The position numbers and the translations under genes are program-made. The notes under the pieces are model-generated. The model was not told the origin of the DNA. It saw nothing but the letters and a program-made list of their open reading frames with translations, and searched no databases. DNA of 64,000 bases from Opitutaceae bacterium (GTDB lineage Bacteria > Verrucomicrobiota > Verrucomicrobiia > Opitutales > Opitutaceae): assembly GCA_002713695.1 (NCBI GenBank), contig PAUB01000049.1, forward strand, positions 94,130-158,129, given 5' to 3'. Positions 8,533-16,396 of this stretch are shown here, piece after piece; positions within the stretch are counted from its first letter, which is position 1; each line of letters begins with the position of its first letter.

Positions 8533-8778
8533 ATGAACACTCCCTCTCCTCGCTTTTCGCTCCCTGTTCTTCTTGCTGGCACAATTGCAGCCATCTCGAT
8601 CATCACACTCCTGTTGATCATCCAGCTGCTCAACGCGGTGCAGACGGAAAACGCCATCCTGCGCCAGCAACTCGCCATGGCCAAACTCAGTATTCGCAGC
8701 CTGCAGAACCAACGCGAAGCCGAACTCATACTTCGTGAACACGATATCGAGTCCGAAAAACACTTAGATCAAAGTTAA
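8533..8778 (+). CDS. small membrane-anchored coiled-coil protein in the exosortase operon
   Basis: The 81-residue product has one membrane helix (about residues 10-34, VLLAGTIAAISIITLLLIIQLL) followed by a charged, heptad-rich segment (TENAILRQQLAMAKLSIRSL and onward) predicted to form a coiled coil, resembling FtsB/FtsL-like architecture in outline. It follows the exosortase and the 30-residue membrane protein with minimal gaps, so it likely belongs to the same transcript. No family is recognised. A structural partner of the exosortase or a general division-like bitopic protein are both possible. Confidence 0.65.
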   Translation: MNTPSPRFSLPVLLAGTIAAISIITLLLIIQLLNAVQTENAILRQQLAMAKLSIRSLQNQREAELILREHDIESEKHLDQS

Positions 8779-8877
8779 TGATCTCTCTCACAATAGATTA
8801 ACCAACTTACGACACTCATTTGCGTCAGCGAAATCTAGCCTCGACGCCCCTCAACCCTCCCGAAAAACTACCCTCGT

Positions 8878-10062
8878 ATGATCATTAAACCTAAGGTTCG
8901 CGGATTCGTATGTGTCACTGCCCATCCGGAAGGATGTGCTGCCCACGTGCAGGAATGGATCGACTACGTCAAAGCTCAGCCTCCGGTTGAACAAGGCCCC
9001 AAGAAGGTCCTCGTGATTGGCTCATCGACTGGCTACGGCTTAGCGTCGCGGATCACCGCCGCTTTTGGCACTAATGCCTCGACCATCGGCGTCTTCTACG
9101 AACGCCCCTCTTCCGAAGACCGCCTCGCCACTCCTGGATGGTATAATACCATCGGCTTCACCAAGGCCGCTAAAGCTGCCGGCCTCTACACCAAGAACAT
9201 CAATGGCGATGCTTATTCGGATGAGATTAAGAAAGAGACCATCGAAGCCATTAAAGACGATCTCGGCCAAGTAGATCTCGTCGTTTACTCGCTAGCGTCT
9301 CCTCGCCGCACCCACCCTAAAACGGGTGCCGTTCATAAAAGCTGCATCAAGCCAATCGGCCAATCTTACACCAATCAAACCGTAGATACCGATAAGGGTG
9401 TCGTCAGCACCATCACCGTCGATCCTGCGACGGAAGAGGAAGTCTCTGATGTGATTGCCGTCATGGGTGGCGAAGATTGGGAAATATGGATGGATGCGCT
9501 CTCAGATGCCGGAGCGCTCGCGCCTGATGCACAGACCGTTGCCTATACCTACATCGGGCCCGACGTCACTTGGCCAATCTATCGTGATGGCACCATCGGT
9601 GTAGCAAAGAACGACCTCGATCGCGCCGCTAGCGCCATTGATGCCAAGCTCAAGCCCACGGGCGGTCGCGCCTTCGTTTCCGTCAACAAAGCCCTGGTTT
9701 CTCAAGCCAGCTCGGCCATTCCTGTCGTGCCACTTTACATCTCGATCCTCTACAAGATCATGAAAGAGGCTGGCACCCACGAAGGTTGCATCGAGCAACT
9801 CTATCGTCTGTTCGCGACCCAAATGTATAATGGCAAGACCGCCGTCTTTGATGAAGGTGGCCGCACCCGCATCGACGATTTGGAGATGCGCGCCGAGATC
9901 CAAGCAGCAGTCCGTGAAATCTGGCCTCAAGTCACCACAGAAAACCTGGAAGAGCTGACCGATATCAACGGCTACCGCAGCGAGTTTCTCAAAATGTTTG
10001 GCTTCGGTCTCGAGGGCATCGATTACGATGCCGAAACCGAACCACACAGAGAAATGGAGTAA
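8878..10062 (+). CDS. fabV: enoyl-[acyl-carrier-protein] reductase FabV (trans-2-enoyl-CoA reductase)
   Basis: FabV reduces the enoyl intermediate in the last step of each fatty-acid elongation cycle, using NADH; related proteins act on enoyl-CoA. The 394-residue protein has the family length and N-terminus (MIIKPKVRGFVCVTAHPEGC), the NADH-binding loop GSSTGYGLASR, the long FabV-specific segments (YSLASPRRTHP) and the Y-x8-K catalytic pair in YRDGTIGVAK (about residues 235-244). It is transcribed alone or with dtd, although an intrinsic terminator lies between them. FabV enzymes are intrinsically less sensitive to triclosan than FabI. Confidence 0.95.
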   Translation: MIIKPKVRGFVCVTAHPEGCAAHVQEWIDYVKAQPPVEQGPKKVLVIGSSTGYGLASRITAAFGTNASTIGVFYERPSSEDRLATPGWYNTIGFTKAAKAAGLYTKNINGDAYSDEIKKETIEAIKDDLGQVDLVVYSLASPRRTHPKTGAVHKSCIKPIGQSYTNQTVDTDKGVVSTITVDPATEEEVSDVIAVMGGEDWEIWMDALSDAGALAPDAQTVAYTYIGPDVTWPIYRDGTIGVAKNDLDRAASAIDAKLKPTGGRAFVSVNKALVSQASSAIPVVPLYISILYKIMKEAGTHEGCIEQLYRLFATQMYNGKTAVFDEGGRTRIDDLEMRAEIQAAVREIWPQVTTENLEELTDINGYRSEFLKMFGFGLEGIDYDAETEPHREME

Positions 10063-10084
10063 TTCTCCGCTACAAGTTTTCAAC

Positions 10085-10112
10085 AAGGCGGAGCTTCAAC
10101 CCCCGCCTTTTC
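10085..10112 (+). terminator. intrinsic terminator after fabV
   Basis: AAGGCGG at 10085-10091 pairs with CCGCCTT at 10103-10109 around an 11-base loop and is followed by a short T run. It sits 22 bases after the fabV stop and just before dtd, so dtd probably has its own promoter or relies on read-through. Confidence 0.65.
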
Positions 10113-10117
10113 TATTT

Positions 10118-10570
10118 ATGCGAGCAGTCATTCAACGCGTCTCCTCAGCGCAAGTCGCTATCGATGGTCAGATCATCAGTCAGATCAAACAAGGCATCCT
10201 CGTGCTCGTGGGAATCGCTCGCACCGACTCTCCCAAAGATGTCGCTTGGCTCACTAGAAAAGTAATCGCCCAACGCATCTTCACCGACTCCGAAGATCGC
10301 ATGAACTTATCAATCGGTGATATCGGCGGTGAGATTTTGGCCGTTAGCCAATTCACGCTTATTGCCAGCACCCGCAAAGACACGCGCCCCTCATTCAACG
10401 ACGCCGCGCGCCCAGAGATCGCGATTCCTCTCTACGAGAAGTTCGTTCACGAATTGTCAGAGCAAATCGGGCATCCAATTAAAACCGGCACGTTCGGAGC
10501 CGACATGAAAGTCAGCCTCGTCAACGATGGTCCCATCACGCTCGTGATCGACTCGCAACTGCGCGAGTAA
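10118..10570 (+). CDS. dtd: D-aminoacyl-tRNA deacylase
   Basis: Dtd removes D-amino acids (and glycine from tRNA-Ala) from mischarged tRNAs in the cytoplasm. The 150-residue protein has the family's size and both active-site motifs: SQFTLIAS (about residues 77-84) and the C-terminal NDGPIT, the variant of NDGPVT that presents the chiral-selecting Gly-Pro pair. The start at 10118 (MRAVIQRVSSAQV) is the standard family start; the frame is open upstream but runs into fabV. It is convergent with the SDR gene, with 4 bases between stops. Confidence 0.95.
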   Translation: MRAVIQRVSSAQVAIDGQIISQIKQGILVLVGIARTDSPKDVAWLTRKVIAQRIFTDSEDRMNLSIGDIGGEILAVSQFTLIASTRKDTRPSFNDAARPEIAIPLYEKFVHELSEQIGHPIKTGTFGADMKVSLVNDGPITLVIDSQLRE

Positions 10571-10574
10571 GCCT

Positions 10575-11246
10575 TTATGGCACCGTGACCGAAACCCCGT
10601 TGTCCTTCGCTCCGAGCGACAGAATATACGGCCCCGCTGATTGCACCCAGTCCTCGACTTTCGGACTGCTACCTGCGCCTTCCGCCCAGCAAGAGCGTAA
10701 CATATCCGTATCCACGGTTCCCGGGCTCAAAGGCACGGCTGCCATCCCTTCGGGCAGTTCCTCGGCCAAGGCCTTGGTCAAACCCTCGATCCCCCATTTC
10801 GACATACAATACGAACCCACATCAGGAGAAACCGCACGCCCCCAGCCTGAGCTCATATTCACAATCACGCCACGTTCCGCCTCAACCATCAGTGGCACAA
10901 AATGCCGCAACACATTCGCGACGCCTCGTAGGTTAACATCCACGAGTTTGGTAAACTCCGCATCCGACTGTTCCCAGACCGGCGCGAGTCGATTCATCAT
11001 CCCCGCATTATTGATCAAAATATCCGGGGCCTCGCCGATGCCGAGGGCCTCCGTCGCCCACAGCGAAACTTTGTTATCCAAAGCTACATCCACGACCGAG
11101 AAATGATGATCGGGATGATCCATCCTCATTTCGAAGATCTCTGGCCCACTCCGACCACAACCGATGACCTCGTAGTCCTCTTCCATATAGTATTCGGCGA
11201 GAGCTCGACCCAACCCGCGGGTCACTCCTGTAATCACAATCTTCAT
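10575..11246 (-). CDS. SDR family NAD(P)-dependent oxidoreductase
   Basis: A classical short-chain dehydrogenase of 223 residues. Cofactor loop TGVTRGLGRA (about residues 6-15), structural INNAG, catalytic serine in NMSSGWG, and the Y-x3-K pair in YCMSK (about residues 144-148). The loop lacks the usual GxxxGxG second residue but keeps the fold. Substrate is unknown. It lies 45 bases downstream of exbD on the same strand and could be the last gene of the leuC-leuD-exbB-exbD series. Confidence 0.85.
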   Translation of the reverse strand: MKIVITGVTRGLGRALAEYYMEEDYEVIGCGRSGPEIFEMRMDHPDHHFSVVDVALDNKVSLWATEALGIGEAPDILINNAGMMNRLAPVWEQSDAEFTKLVDVNLRGVANVLRHFVPLMVEAERGVIVNMSSGWGRAVSPDVGSYCMSKWGIEGLTKALAEELPEGMAAVPLSPGTVDTDMLRSCWAEGAGSSPKVEDWVQSAGPYILSLGAKDNGVSVTVP

Positions 11247-11291
11247 AATTTCACGCTGCCTAATTCCATCAGGCGAGCAATCGTCTTGTCG

Positions 11292-11693
11292 CTATTTCCG
11301 CGTCTGCATCACGACTTTGTTCAGACCAAGTCGCCGACATACATCCCAGACCTGAGTGACGACACCGAAGTGACTCGTCTCATCCGCCTTCACTAAAATC
11401 GGCATATCGGGATTCACCTCTTTCACCTCCTTCAGCAATTCTTCCATCTTCACAATTTCGACTACGCGACCGTTAAGAGAAATCCGACCCTCGTTATCGA
11501 TCCCGATTTCCACTTTACCGGAAAACTGATTCTTACCGGAAGTCTGCACCTTCGGCACTGTGATGTTCAAAGTCGTGGCCGAGCGAAACTGCATAGTCAC
11601 AAACGCGAAGAAGATCAGAATCACCAGCACATCGATCAAGGGCACGAGATTCATCTCGGGCCGCTCACGTCGCTTTGGGTAAAGCTCACTCAT
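11292..11693 (-). CDS. exbD: biopolymer transport protein ExbD/TolR family
   Basis: The 133-residue protein has one membrane helix near the N-terminus (LVPLIDVLVILIFFAFVTMQF) with the proton-path aspartate in PLIDVL, followed by a periplasmic ExbD/TolR domain (PILVKADE, FGVVTQVWDVCRRLGL). Together with the MotA/TolQ-like partner whose stop it overlaps by 4 bases, it should form a proton-motive-force-driven energising complex in the inner membrane, either for TonB transport or a Tol-like role. No TonB or TolA/TolB gene is adjacent, so the partner is unknown. Confidence 0.85.
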   Translation of the reverse strand: MSELYPKRRERPEMNLVPLIDVLVILIFFAFVTMQFRSATTLNITVPKVQTSGKNQFSGKVEIGIDNEGRISLNGRVVEIVKMEELLKEVKEVNPDMPILVKADETSHFGVVTQVWDVCRRLGLNKVVMQTRK

Positions 11694-12265
11694 TTTGCGT
11701 TGCGCTGCATGATTCTCTCGAGGATAACATCGAGTTGAGCCGCGTAATTCTCAATCTTACGCTGCAGCCAACCACTTCCGACTAGAGAAGGAATCGCGAT
11801 ACAAAGTCCAATCACTGTCGCTGATAAAGCGAGAGCCACGCCGGAGGTAAATGCAACTGGATCAGGTAATCCAGTATCGGGTGCGATCTGAGAAAACACC
11901 TGCAACAAACCTGTGACTGTGCCCGTGAGTCCGATTAGCGGCGCGGCTGCATAGATCACATCCAAGTAAGGAATACCTCGTTCCATGCGGTTCAGCTCGA
12001 GCCGCGCGAATGCTTTTACGGCATCCTCATCTCCTTTGTGCTCCTCGGCAAATTCCACAATCCGTGACAGCACAGTATGCTGACCGCCCATCAGAGGCCG
12101 TTGATGAATCACCGCATCCACCAGATCCTGCGGCATCACCGCTGCCCGGCGCAGAGCAAAAGCCCGTTCACAGATGATATACACCGCCGCTGCCGAACAT
12201 AAACCCAACGGGTAAATCAACAGGCCTGCGCCTTTAAAAACGTCAATAACAGCGAGATAAATCAT
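11690..12265 (-). CDS. exbB: MotA/TolQ/ExbB proton channel family protein
   Basis: The 191-residue protein has the three-helix ExbB/TolQ layout: a first membrane span (about residues 10-28), a cytoplasmic stretch, then the conserved pair IPYLDVIYAAAPLIGLTGTVTG and TSGVALALSATVIGLCIAIPS that forms the channel. The GLTGTVTG segment is the family signature. It overlaps exbD by 4 bases, which indicates translational coupling and a 1:1 operon. It follows leuD by 49 bases. Confidence 0.87.
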   Translation of the reverse strand: MIYLAVIDVFKGAGLLIYPLGLCSAAAVYIICERAFALRRAAVMPQDLVDAVIHQRPLMGGQHTVLSRIVEFAEEHKGDEDAVKAFARLELNRMERGIPYLDVIYAAAPLIGLTGTVTGLLQVFSQIAPDTGLPDPVAFTSGVALALSATVIGLCIAIPSLVGSGWLQRKIENYAAQLDVILERIMQRNAK

Positions 12266-12314
12266 AGGTAAGTCGTGAGTAAGACGCGTGCGAACAAGAT
12301 AAGTTCGAAAAAAA

Positions 12315-12923
12315 TCAATCGGTCGAAGCGATATAGGGCAAGCCTGCCGCTATCGCGTTCACAGCTTCCGCACCTTCGAGCAGTTCTGCAATCGTATCCC
12401 AACGCCCTTTAATCAGGGCATCACGAGCCGAATCGCGCATGTTCAGGGGCACGCTTTCGTCGCCGTAACGAATCACCTCACCCTCCAAATCAATCGTGAT
12501 CTCGACCTGTGGATCCGCTGCCACTGCCGTCGCGATTTGCTGAATACTCTCACGAGTCGCACTCAAGCAGGGCAGTCCGATATTCGTCGAGTTACCGAAG
12601 AAAATCTCCGCATAGTTTTCCGCGATAATCGCGCGCACCCCAAATTTCCGGATGGCCTGCGGCGCATGCTCGCGCGAGCTCCCACAACCAAAATTCGCTC
12701 CGGAGAGCATGATCGCCGCTCCACGGTATTTATCATCATCGAGTGGGTGAATCCCACCTGAGGCCGTCGCTGCTTTGCGGTCATCCGCAAACAGCCCTTC
12801 GCCCAACGCATCAAACGTCACGCATTTCAGAAAACGTGCCGGGATGATCCGGTCCGTATCAATATCATTACCGGGCACGACCACACCGCGTCCGCTTACT
12901 TGGCTAAATTTTTCAAGTCCCAT
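12315..12923 (-). CDS. leuD: 3-isopropylmalate dehydratase small subunit
   Basis: LeuD is the small (swivel-domain) subunit of isopropylmalate isomerase, converting 2- to 3-isopropylmalate in leucine synthesis. Family landmarks are VVPGNDIDTDRIIPARFL near the start, SGANFGCGSSREHAPQA and NSTNIGLPC. The 202-residue length fits. I chose the ATG at 12923 (MGLEKFSQVSG) because a GGAG Shine-Dalgarno lies seven bases upstream; a TTG 12 bases earlier is less likely. It begins 12 bases after the leuC stop, so the two subunits are cotranslated from one transcript. Confidence 0.95.
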   Translation of the reverse strand: MGLEKFSQVSGRGVVVPGNDIDTDRIIPARFLKCVTFDALGEGLFADDRKAATASGGIHPLDDDKYRGAAIMLSGANFGCGSSREHAPQAIRKFGVRAIIAENYAEIFFGNSTNIGLPCLSATRESIQQIATAVAADPQVEITIDLEGEVIRYGDESVPLNMRDSARDALIKGRWDTIAELLEGAEAVNAIAAGLPYIASTD

Positions 12924-12935
12924 GGGTTTCTCCAA

Positions 12936-14351
12936 TTAATTTTTCACACTGAATACTTCGCGGGCATCAGCCACCGCACCACTTACGGCCGCTGCGGCCA
13001 CCATGACCGGACTCATCAATAAAGTCCGACCCGTCGGGCTGCCTTGCCGTCCTTTAAAATTACGGTTCGAGGAGCTCGCGCAGAGCTGATCGCCGACCAG
13101 TTTGTCCGGATTCATTGCGAGACACATTGAGCATCCCGCTTCACGCCATTCGAATCCTGCATCCCTGAATACCTGATCAATACCCAATCCCTTGCACAAC
13201 TCACCCACGATTTGCGAGCCAGGCACGGCAATCGCTTTCACACCATCTGCTACGCGGTGACCTTTGAGATGTTTCGCAACTTCCTGAAAATCAGAGAGGC
13301 GTGCATTGGTGCAACTGCCGAGAAACGCCACGTCGATCTTCGTTCCCTTGATCGGCTCACCTCCCGGCAATTTCATGTATTCCAAAGCTTCCACGATACT
13401 CTGACGTTCATCATCCGATGAAGCATCGGCCGGCTGAGGCACGTTTTCAGTGACACTAATTCCCTGTCCCGGATTGATGCCCCAAGTGACTGTCGGCGGA
13501 ATTTCTTCCCCCTTAATCGTTACGACATCGTCGTAGGTGCAATCCGCATCACTGGCAGTCGCTTTCCAACGCTCCACCGCTTCATCCCACGCGCTTCCTT
13601 CTGGAGAGTAAGGACGTCCTTTCAAATATTCGAATGTCGCGGCGTCAGGATTAACATAACCCACGCGAGCCCCGCCTTCGATCGACATGTTGCACACCGT
13701 CATACGCTCTTCCATCGACAAACGGTCAAAGACTTCGCCTCCGTATTCATAGGCATAGCCGGTGCCACCGTTTACGCCCAGCGTGCGGATGATGTGTAAG
13801 ATCACATCCTTGGCATAGACTCCTGCGCTCAAAGTTCCAGTGACGTTGATCCGCCGAACTTTCAACGGACTTAACGAAACTGTCTGCGTGGCCAGCACAT
13901 CACGCACTTGGCTCGAACCGATTCCCAAAGCGATCGCGCCAAACGCACCGTGAGTGCTCGTGTGCGAATCACCGCAGGCAATCGTCGTGCCGGGTTGAGT
14001 GATTCCCTGCTCGGGGCCCACCATGTGCACAATTCCCTGCCGCCCTGAACCGAGATCGAAATACGTGATATTGTGCTTTTCGCAGTTACGTCGCAGTTCC
14101 TTGATCATCTCATCGGCGAGCGGATCGCTAAAAGGCTCCGTCTGCCGATCCGTCGGCACGATATGATCGACCGTCGCAAACGTGCGGTGCGGCATCGCCA
14201 CTTTGATGCCCATATCTCGGAGCATCCCAAAGGCCTGTGGGCTCGTCACCTCGTGAATGAGATGCGTGCCGATTAACAACTGAGTCTGGCCATTCGCCAA
14301 CTGGCGAACCGCGTGGGCCTGCCATACTTTTTCAAACAGTGATTGGGACAT
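12936..14351 (-). CDS. leuC: 3-isopropylmalate dehydratase large subunit
   Basis: LeuC is the [4Fe-4S]-carrying catalytic subunit of isopropylmalate isomerase. The 471-residue protein has the aconitase-family layout; cluster ligands are the cysteine in [13 protein letters not shown] and the two in [12 protein letters not shown], all present. [14 protein letters not shown] is another family signature. The gene is divergent from a LysR-type regulator with a 109-base intergenic region, the arrangement expected if that regulator controls leucine synthesis. Confidence 0.96.
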   Translation of the reverse strand: MSQSLFEKVWQAHAVRQLANGQTQLLIGTHLIHEVTSPQAFGMLRDMGIKVAMPHRTFATVDHIVPTDRQTEPFSDPLADEMIKELRRNCEKHNITYFDLGSGRQGIVHMVGPEQGITQPGTTIACGDSHTSTHGAFGAIALGIGSSQVRDVLATQTVSLSPLKVRRINVTGTLSAGVYAKDVILHIIRTLGVNGGTGYAYEYGGEVFDRLSMEERMTVCNMSIEGGARVGYVNPDAATFEYLKGRPYSPEGSAWDEAVERWKATASDADCTYDDVVTIKGEEIPPTVTWGINPGQGISVTENVPQPADASSDDERQSIVEALEYMKLPGGEPIKGTKIDVAFLGSCTNARLSDFQEVAKHLKGHRVADGVKAIAVPGSQIVGELCKGLGIDQVFRDAGFEWREAGCSMCLAMNPDKLVGDQLCASSSNRNFKGRQGSPTGRTLLMSPVMVAAAAVSGAVADAREVFSVKN

Positions 14352-14404
14352 AAAATGAAGAATAAAGATTTTCGAAGGATGATGATCGCGTCAAACCACC
14401 TCGG

Positions 14405-14426
14405 CGATAACTCGACGGCCCTATCG
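14405..14426. promoter_or_regulatory. 22-base inverted repeat between leuC and lysR (candidate operator)
   Basis: CGATA at 14405-14409 is mirrored by TATCG at 14422-14426 with 12 bases between, in the shared leuC/lysR promoter region. LysR proteins bind dyads, but the spacing here is wider than the textbook T-N11-A box, so this is only a candidate. No convincing -35/-10 pair could be assigned. Confidence 0.3.
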
Positions 14427-14460
14427 TATCAGAGCTTTACCATTCTCCAAAATACTTAAT

Positions 14461-15381
14461 ATGTTTTGTTTGATGCCTAGAAAGTATCAATACCCTTACG
14501 AGCTTCGCCACCTGATCTACTTTCAGGCGGTCGCCCAGCATTTACATTTTCGCAAAGCCGCCGAATCGATTCGCGTCGCCCAACCTGCTTTGAGCCGACA
14601 AATAGCCCAGCTCGAATCTGCCCTTGGTGTGACGCTATTCAACCGCACCCAACGACGTGTCGAACTATCAGCCGAGGGCGATGCACTGCTGAGCCGAATC
14701 GAGCCCCTCCTCCAATCTCTACAAAAATTTCCCGAAGAACTTCAAGCCGTGGCCCAAGGAGAAGTCGGTCGCGTGCGGGTCGCATTCACCGGCCTCGCGA
14801 TGGCAACCGTCTTACCCGGCATTATTCGCGAATTCGCAAAGGCACACCCCGGCGTCCGGCTCGAACTCAATGAGTCCCCAACATCTGCTCAGATCAAAGC
14901 GCTGCGTGAAGGTGAGATCGACTGCGGGTTTTTTCACCCTGAAACGCGTGAACCCAGCGGCCTAAAAACGCTGCTGCTGCTGCGCGAGAGAAACGGCCTA
15001 CTTCTGCCCAGCGATCATCCCTTGAGTAAGAAAAGCAAAGTTCGACTTAAAGACTTTGAGGCGACTCCGTTCGTGCTCTTCCCCCGTTCATTCAATTCCG
15101 ATTTCTACGATCGCATTCTCAGTGCTTTTTCAAAATCAGGTATCTCTCCGGTAATCGCGGAGGAAATCTGGCCGCGAGCCAATGGCATCGGACTAGTTCG
15201 CGCTGGATTGGGCGCCACCTTCATGACTCCGTCCGAAGCGAAACAATTACCATCCGACATCGTGTTTCTTCCCCTCGAAGGACCAACTCCCGAAAGCAGG
15301 CTTGTGATCGGCTGGCGGGGTTCCACTGAGGGGCGTCCATGCTTATCGGCTTTCACCCGAATTGCCGTATCCGGCAACTGA
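14461..15381 (+). CDS. LysR family transcriptional regulator
   Basis: The 306-residue protein has an N-terminal winged helix-turn-helix (LRHLIYFQAVAQHLHFRKAA, then QPALSRQIAQLE, LFNRTQRRVELS) and a C-terminal periplasmic-binding-like effector domain. LysR regulators act as tetramers that sense a small ligand. Its divergent position next to leuCD suggests control of leucine biosynthesis, which is inference from context. Either the ATG at 14461 or the one at 14473 (MPRKYQYPYEL) may be used; the family start is nearer the second. Confidence 0.9.
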   Translation: MFCLMPRKYQYPYELRHLIYFQAVAQHLHFRKAAESIRVAQPALSRQIAQLESALGVTLFNRTQRRVELSAEGDALLSRIEPLLQSLQKFPEELQAVAQGEVGRVRVAFTGLAMATVLPGIIREFAKAHPGVRLELNESPTSAQIKALREGEIDCGFFHPETREPSGLKTLLLLRERNGLLLPSDHPLSKKSKVRLKDFEATPFVLFPRSFNSDFYDRILSAFSKSGISPVIAEEIWPRANGIGLVRAGLGATFMTPSEAKQLPSDIVFLPLEGPTPESRLVIGWRGSTEGRPCLSAFTRIAVSGN

Positions 15382-15454
15382 AGCACACTTATCTCGGCCG
15401 CCATAAACTCCATGGTTGCCGTCTATTAGCCAGTCCTCTGCATGAATAATCTTA

Positions 15455-16357
15455 ATGCCAAGCAAAGATAACATAGTGGTTTCACGGCAAACCGTGCTGG
15501 TCATAGATTATACCACAGTCAATTAGGAACTCCTGCTCGATACACTTCGAGAATCGGACTACGAGCTACTGGTCGCTGAAAGCGGAACCATCGCACTGGA
15601 GATGATTCCAGAAGTCACTCCCGACATTATCTTACTCGATGTCATCATGCCTGGAGTGGACGGGTATGAAACCTGCACCGCGATCAAGGCTAGCCCTCAA
15701 TGGGGGCAGGTCCCCGTCATTTTCATGACCGCGCTAAATGAACCGGAGGATAAGATCAAAGCCTTTGCAGCAGGTGCGGTCGATTACATCACTAAACCAA
15801 TTTATACTTCTGAGGTTCTCGCTCGGGTAACCGCTCACCTCAAAATCTACCACCTCCAACAGCAGTTAGCCGATGAACTCTCGATGCGGGTTGAAGCCGA
15901 GAACCTACTCCGCCAGTCCATCGATCTCGGCATCCTGCTGATTGATGCCTCTAATCAGATTATTTTCAGCACGCGTCTAACCGACGCCTTGCTGAATAAA
16001 TATGCCGACAACTTCAATGGCACCCACTGCCCGGTTGAACTTGTCTCTGCAGAAAGTCCCTTGGAAGTCAGACGCTTTTCGGAAGCCGGTAACGAGGAGA
16101 TTTCCATGTATATCGTGCAGGAACGCAATTCTCCTCTCGGCCCCAGCTCCCTCCTTCCTCTAGGGCTAACCGCGCGTGAAGCCGAGGTGCTTAATTAGAT
16201 CGCCCAGGACAAGAGTAAGCCCGACATCTCCATGATCCTCAGCACCAGTGTGCGCACGATCCACAAGCACATGGAGAGCATCTTTCGAAAGCTCGGCCTA
16301 ATGACGCGCAACGCGGCGCCTCTCACCGCTCTCGAAGTGGTGCAACCGAGGTCCTAA
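15455..16357 (+). pseudogene. response regulator with LuxR-type HTH, interrupted by two in-frame TAG codons
   Basis: One continuous frame of 300 codons reads as a receiver domain (VLVIDYTTVN, then ELLLDTLRESDYELLVAESG, ILLDVIMPGVDGYE with the phospho-acceptor Asp, IFMTAL, ITKPI), a linker that may be PAS-like, and a LuxR/NarL-type HTH (LTAREAEVLN, then IAQDKSKPDI, RTIHKHMESIFRKLGL). TAG stops interrupt it at 15524-15526, early in the receiver where homologues have leucine, and at 16196-16198, inside the HTH where homologues have tryptophan. The receiver also shows Asp-Tyr where Asp-Asp is expected. Apart from this the frame is intact, so decay seems recent. A shorter product from 15602 could be made but would lack the first receiver strand and most of the HTH. 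Confidence 0.85.
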
Positions 16358-16361
16358 ACAA

Positions 16362-16388
16362 AAACTCCGCTCACAATGAGCGGAGTTT
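16362..16388. terminator. bidirectional intrinsic terminator
   Basis: A perfect 12-base stem (AAACTCCGCTCA / TGAGCGGAGTTT) with a 3-base loop lies between the convergent response-regulator pseudogene and clpC. The A and T runs on either side allow it to terminate transcripts from both directions. Confidence 0.9.
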
Positions 16389-16396
16389 GAAAAAGC

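Noticed and set aside
15455..16357. Amber recoding (selenocysteine- or pyrrolysine-like) to explain the two TAG codons
   Set aside because: The positions correspond to Leu and Trp in relatives, the receiver has a further damaging change, and no other gene in the window has internal TAG.
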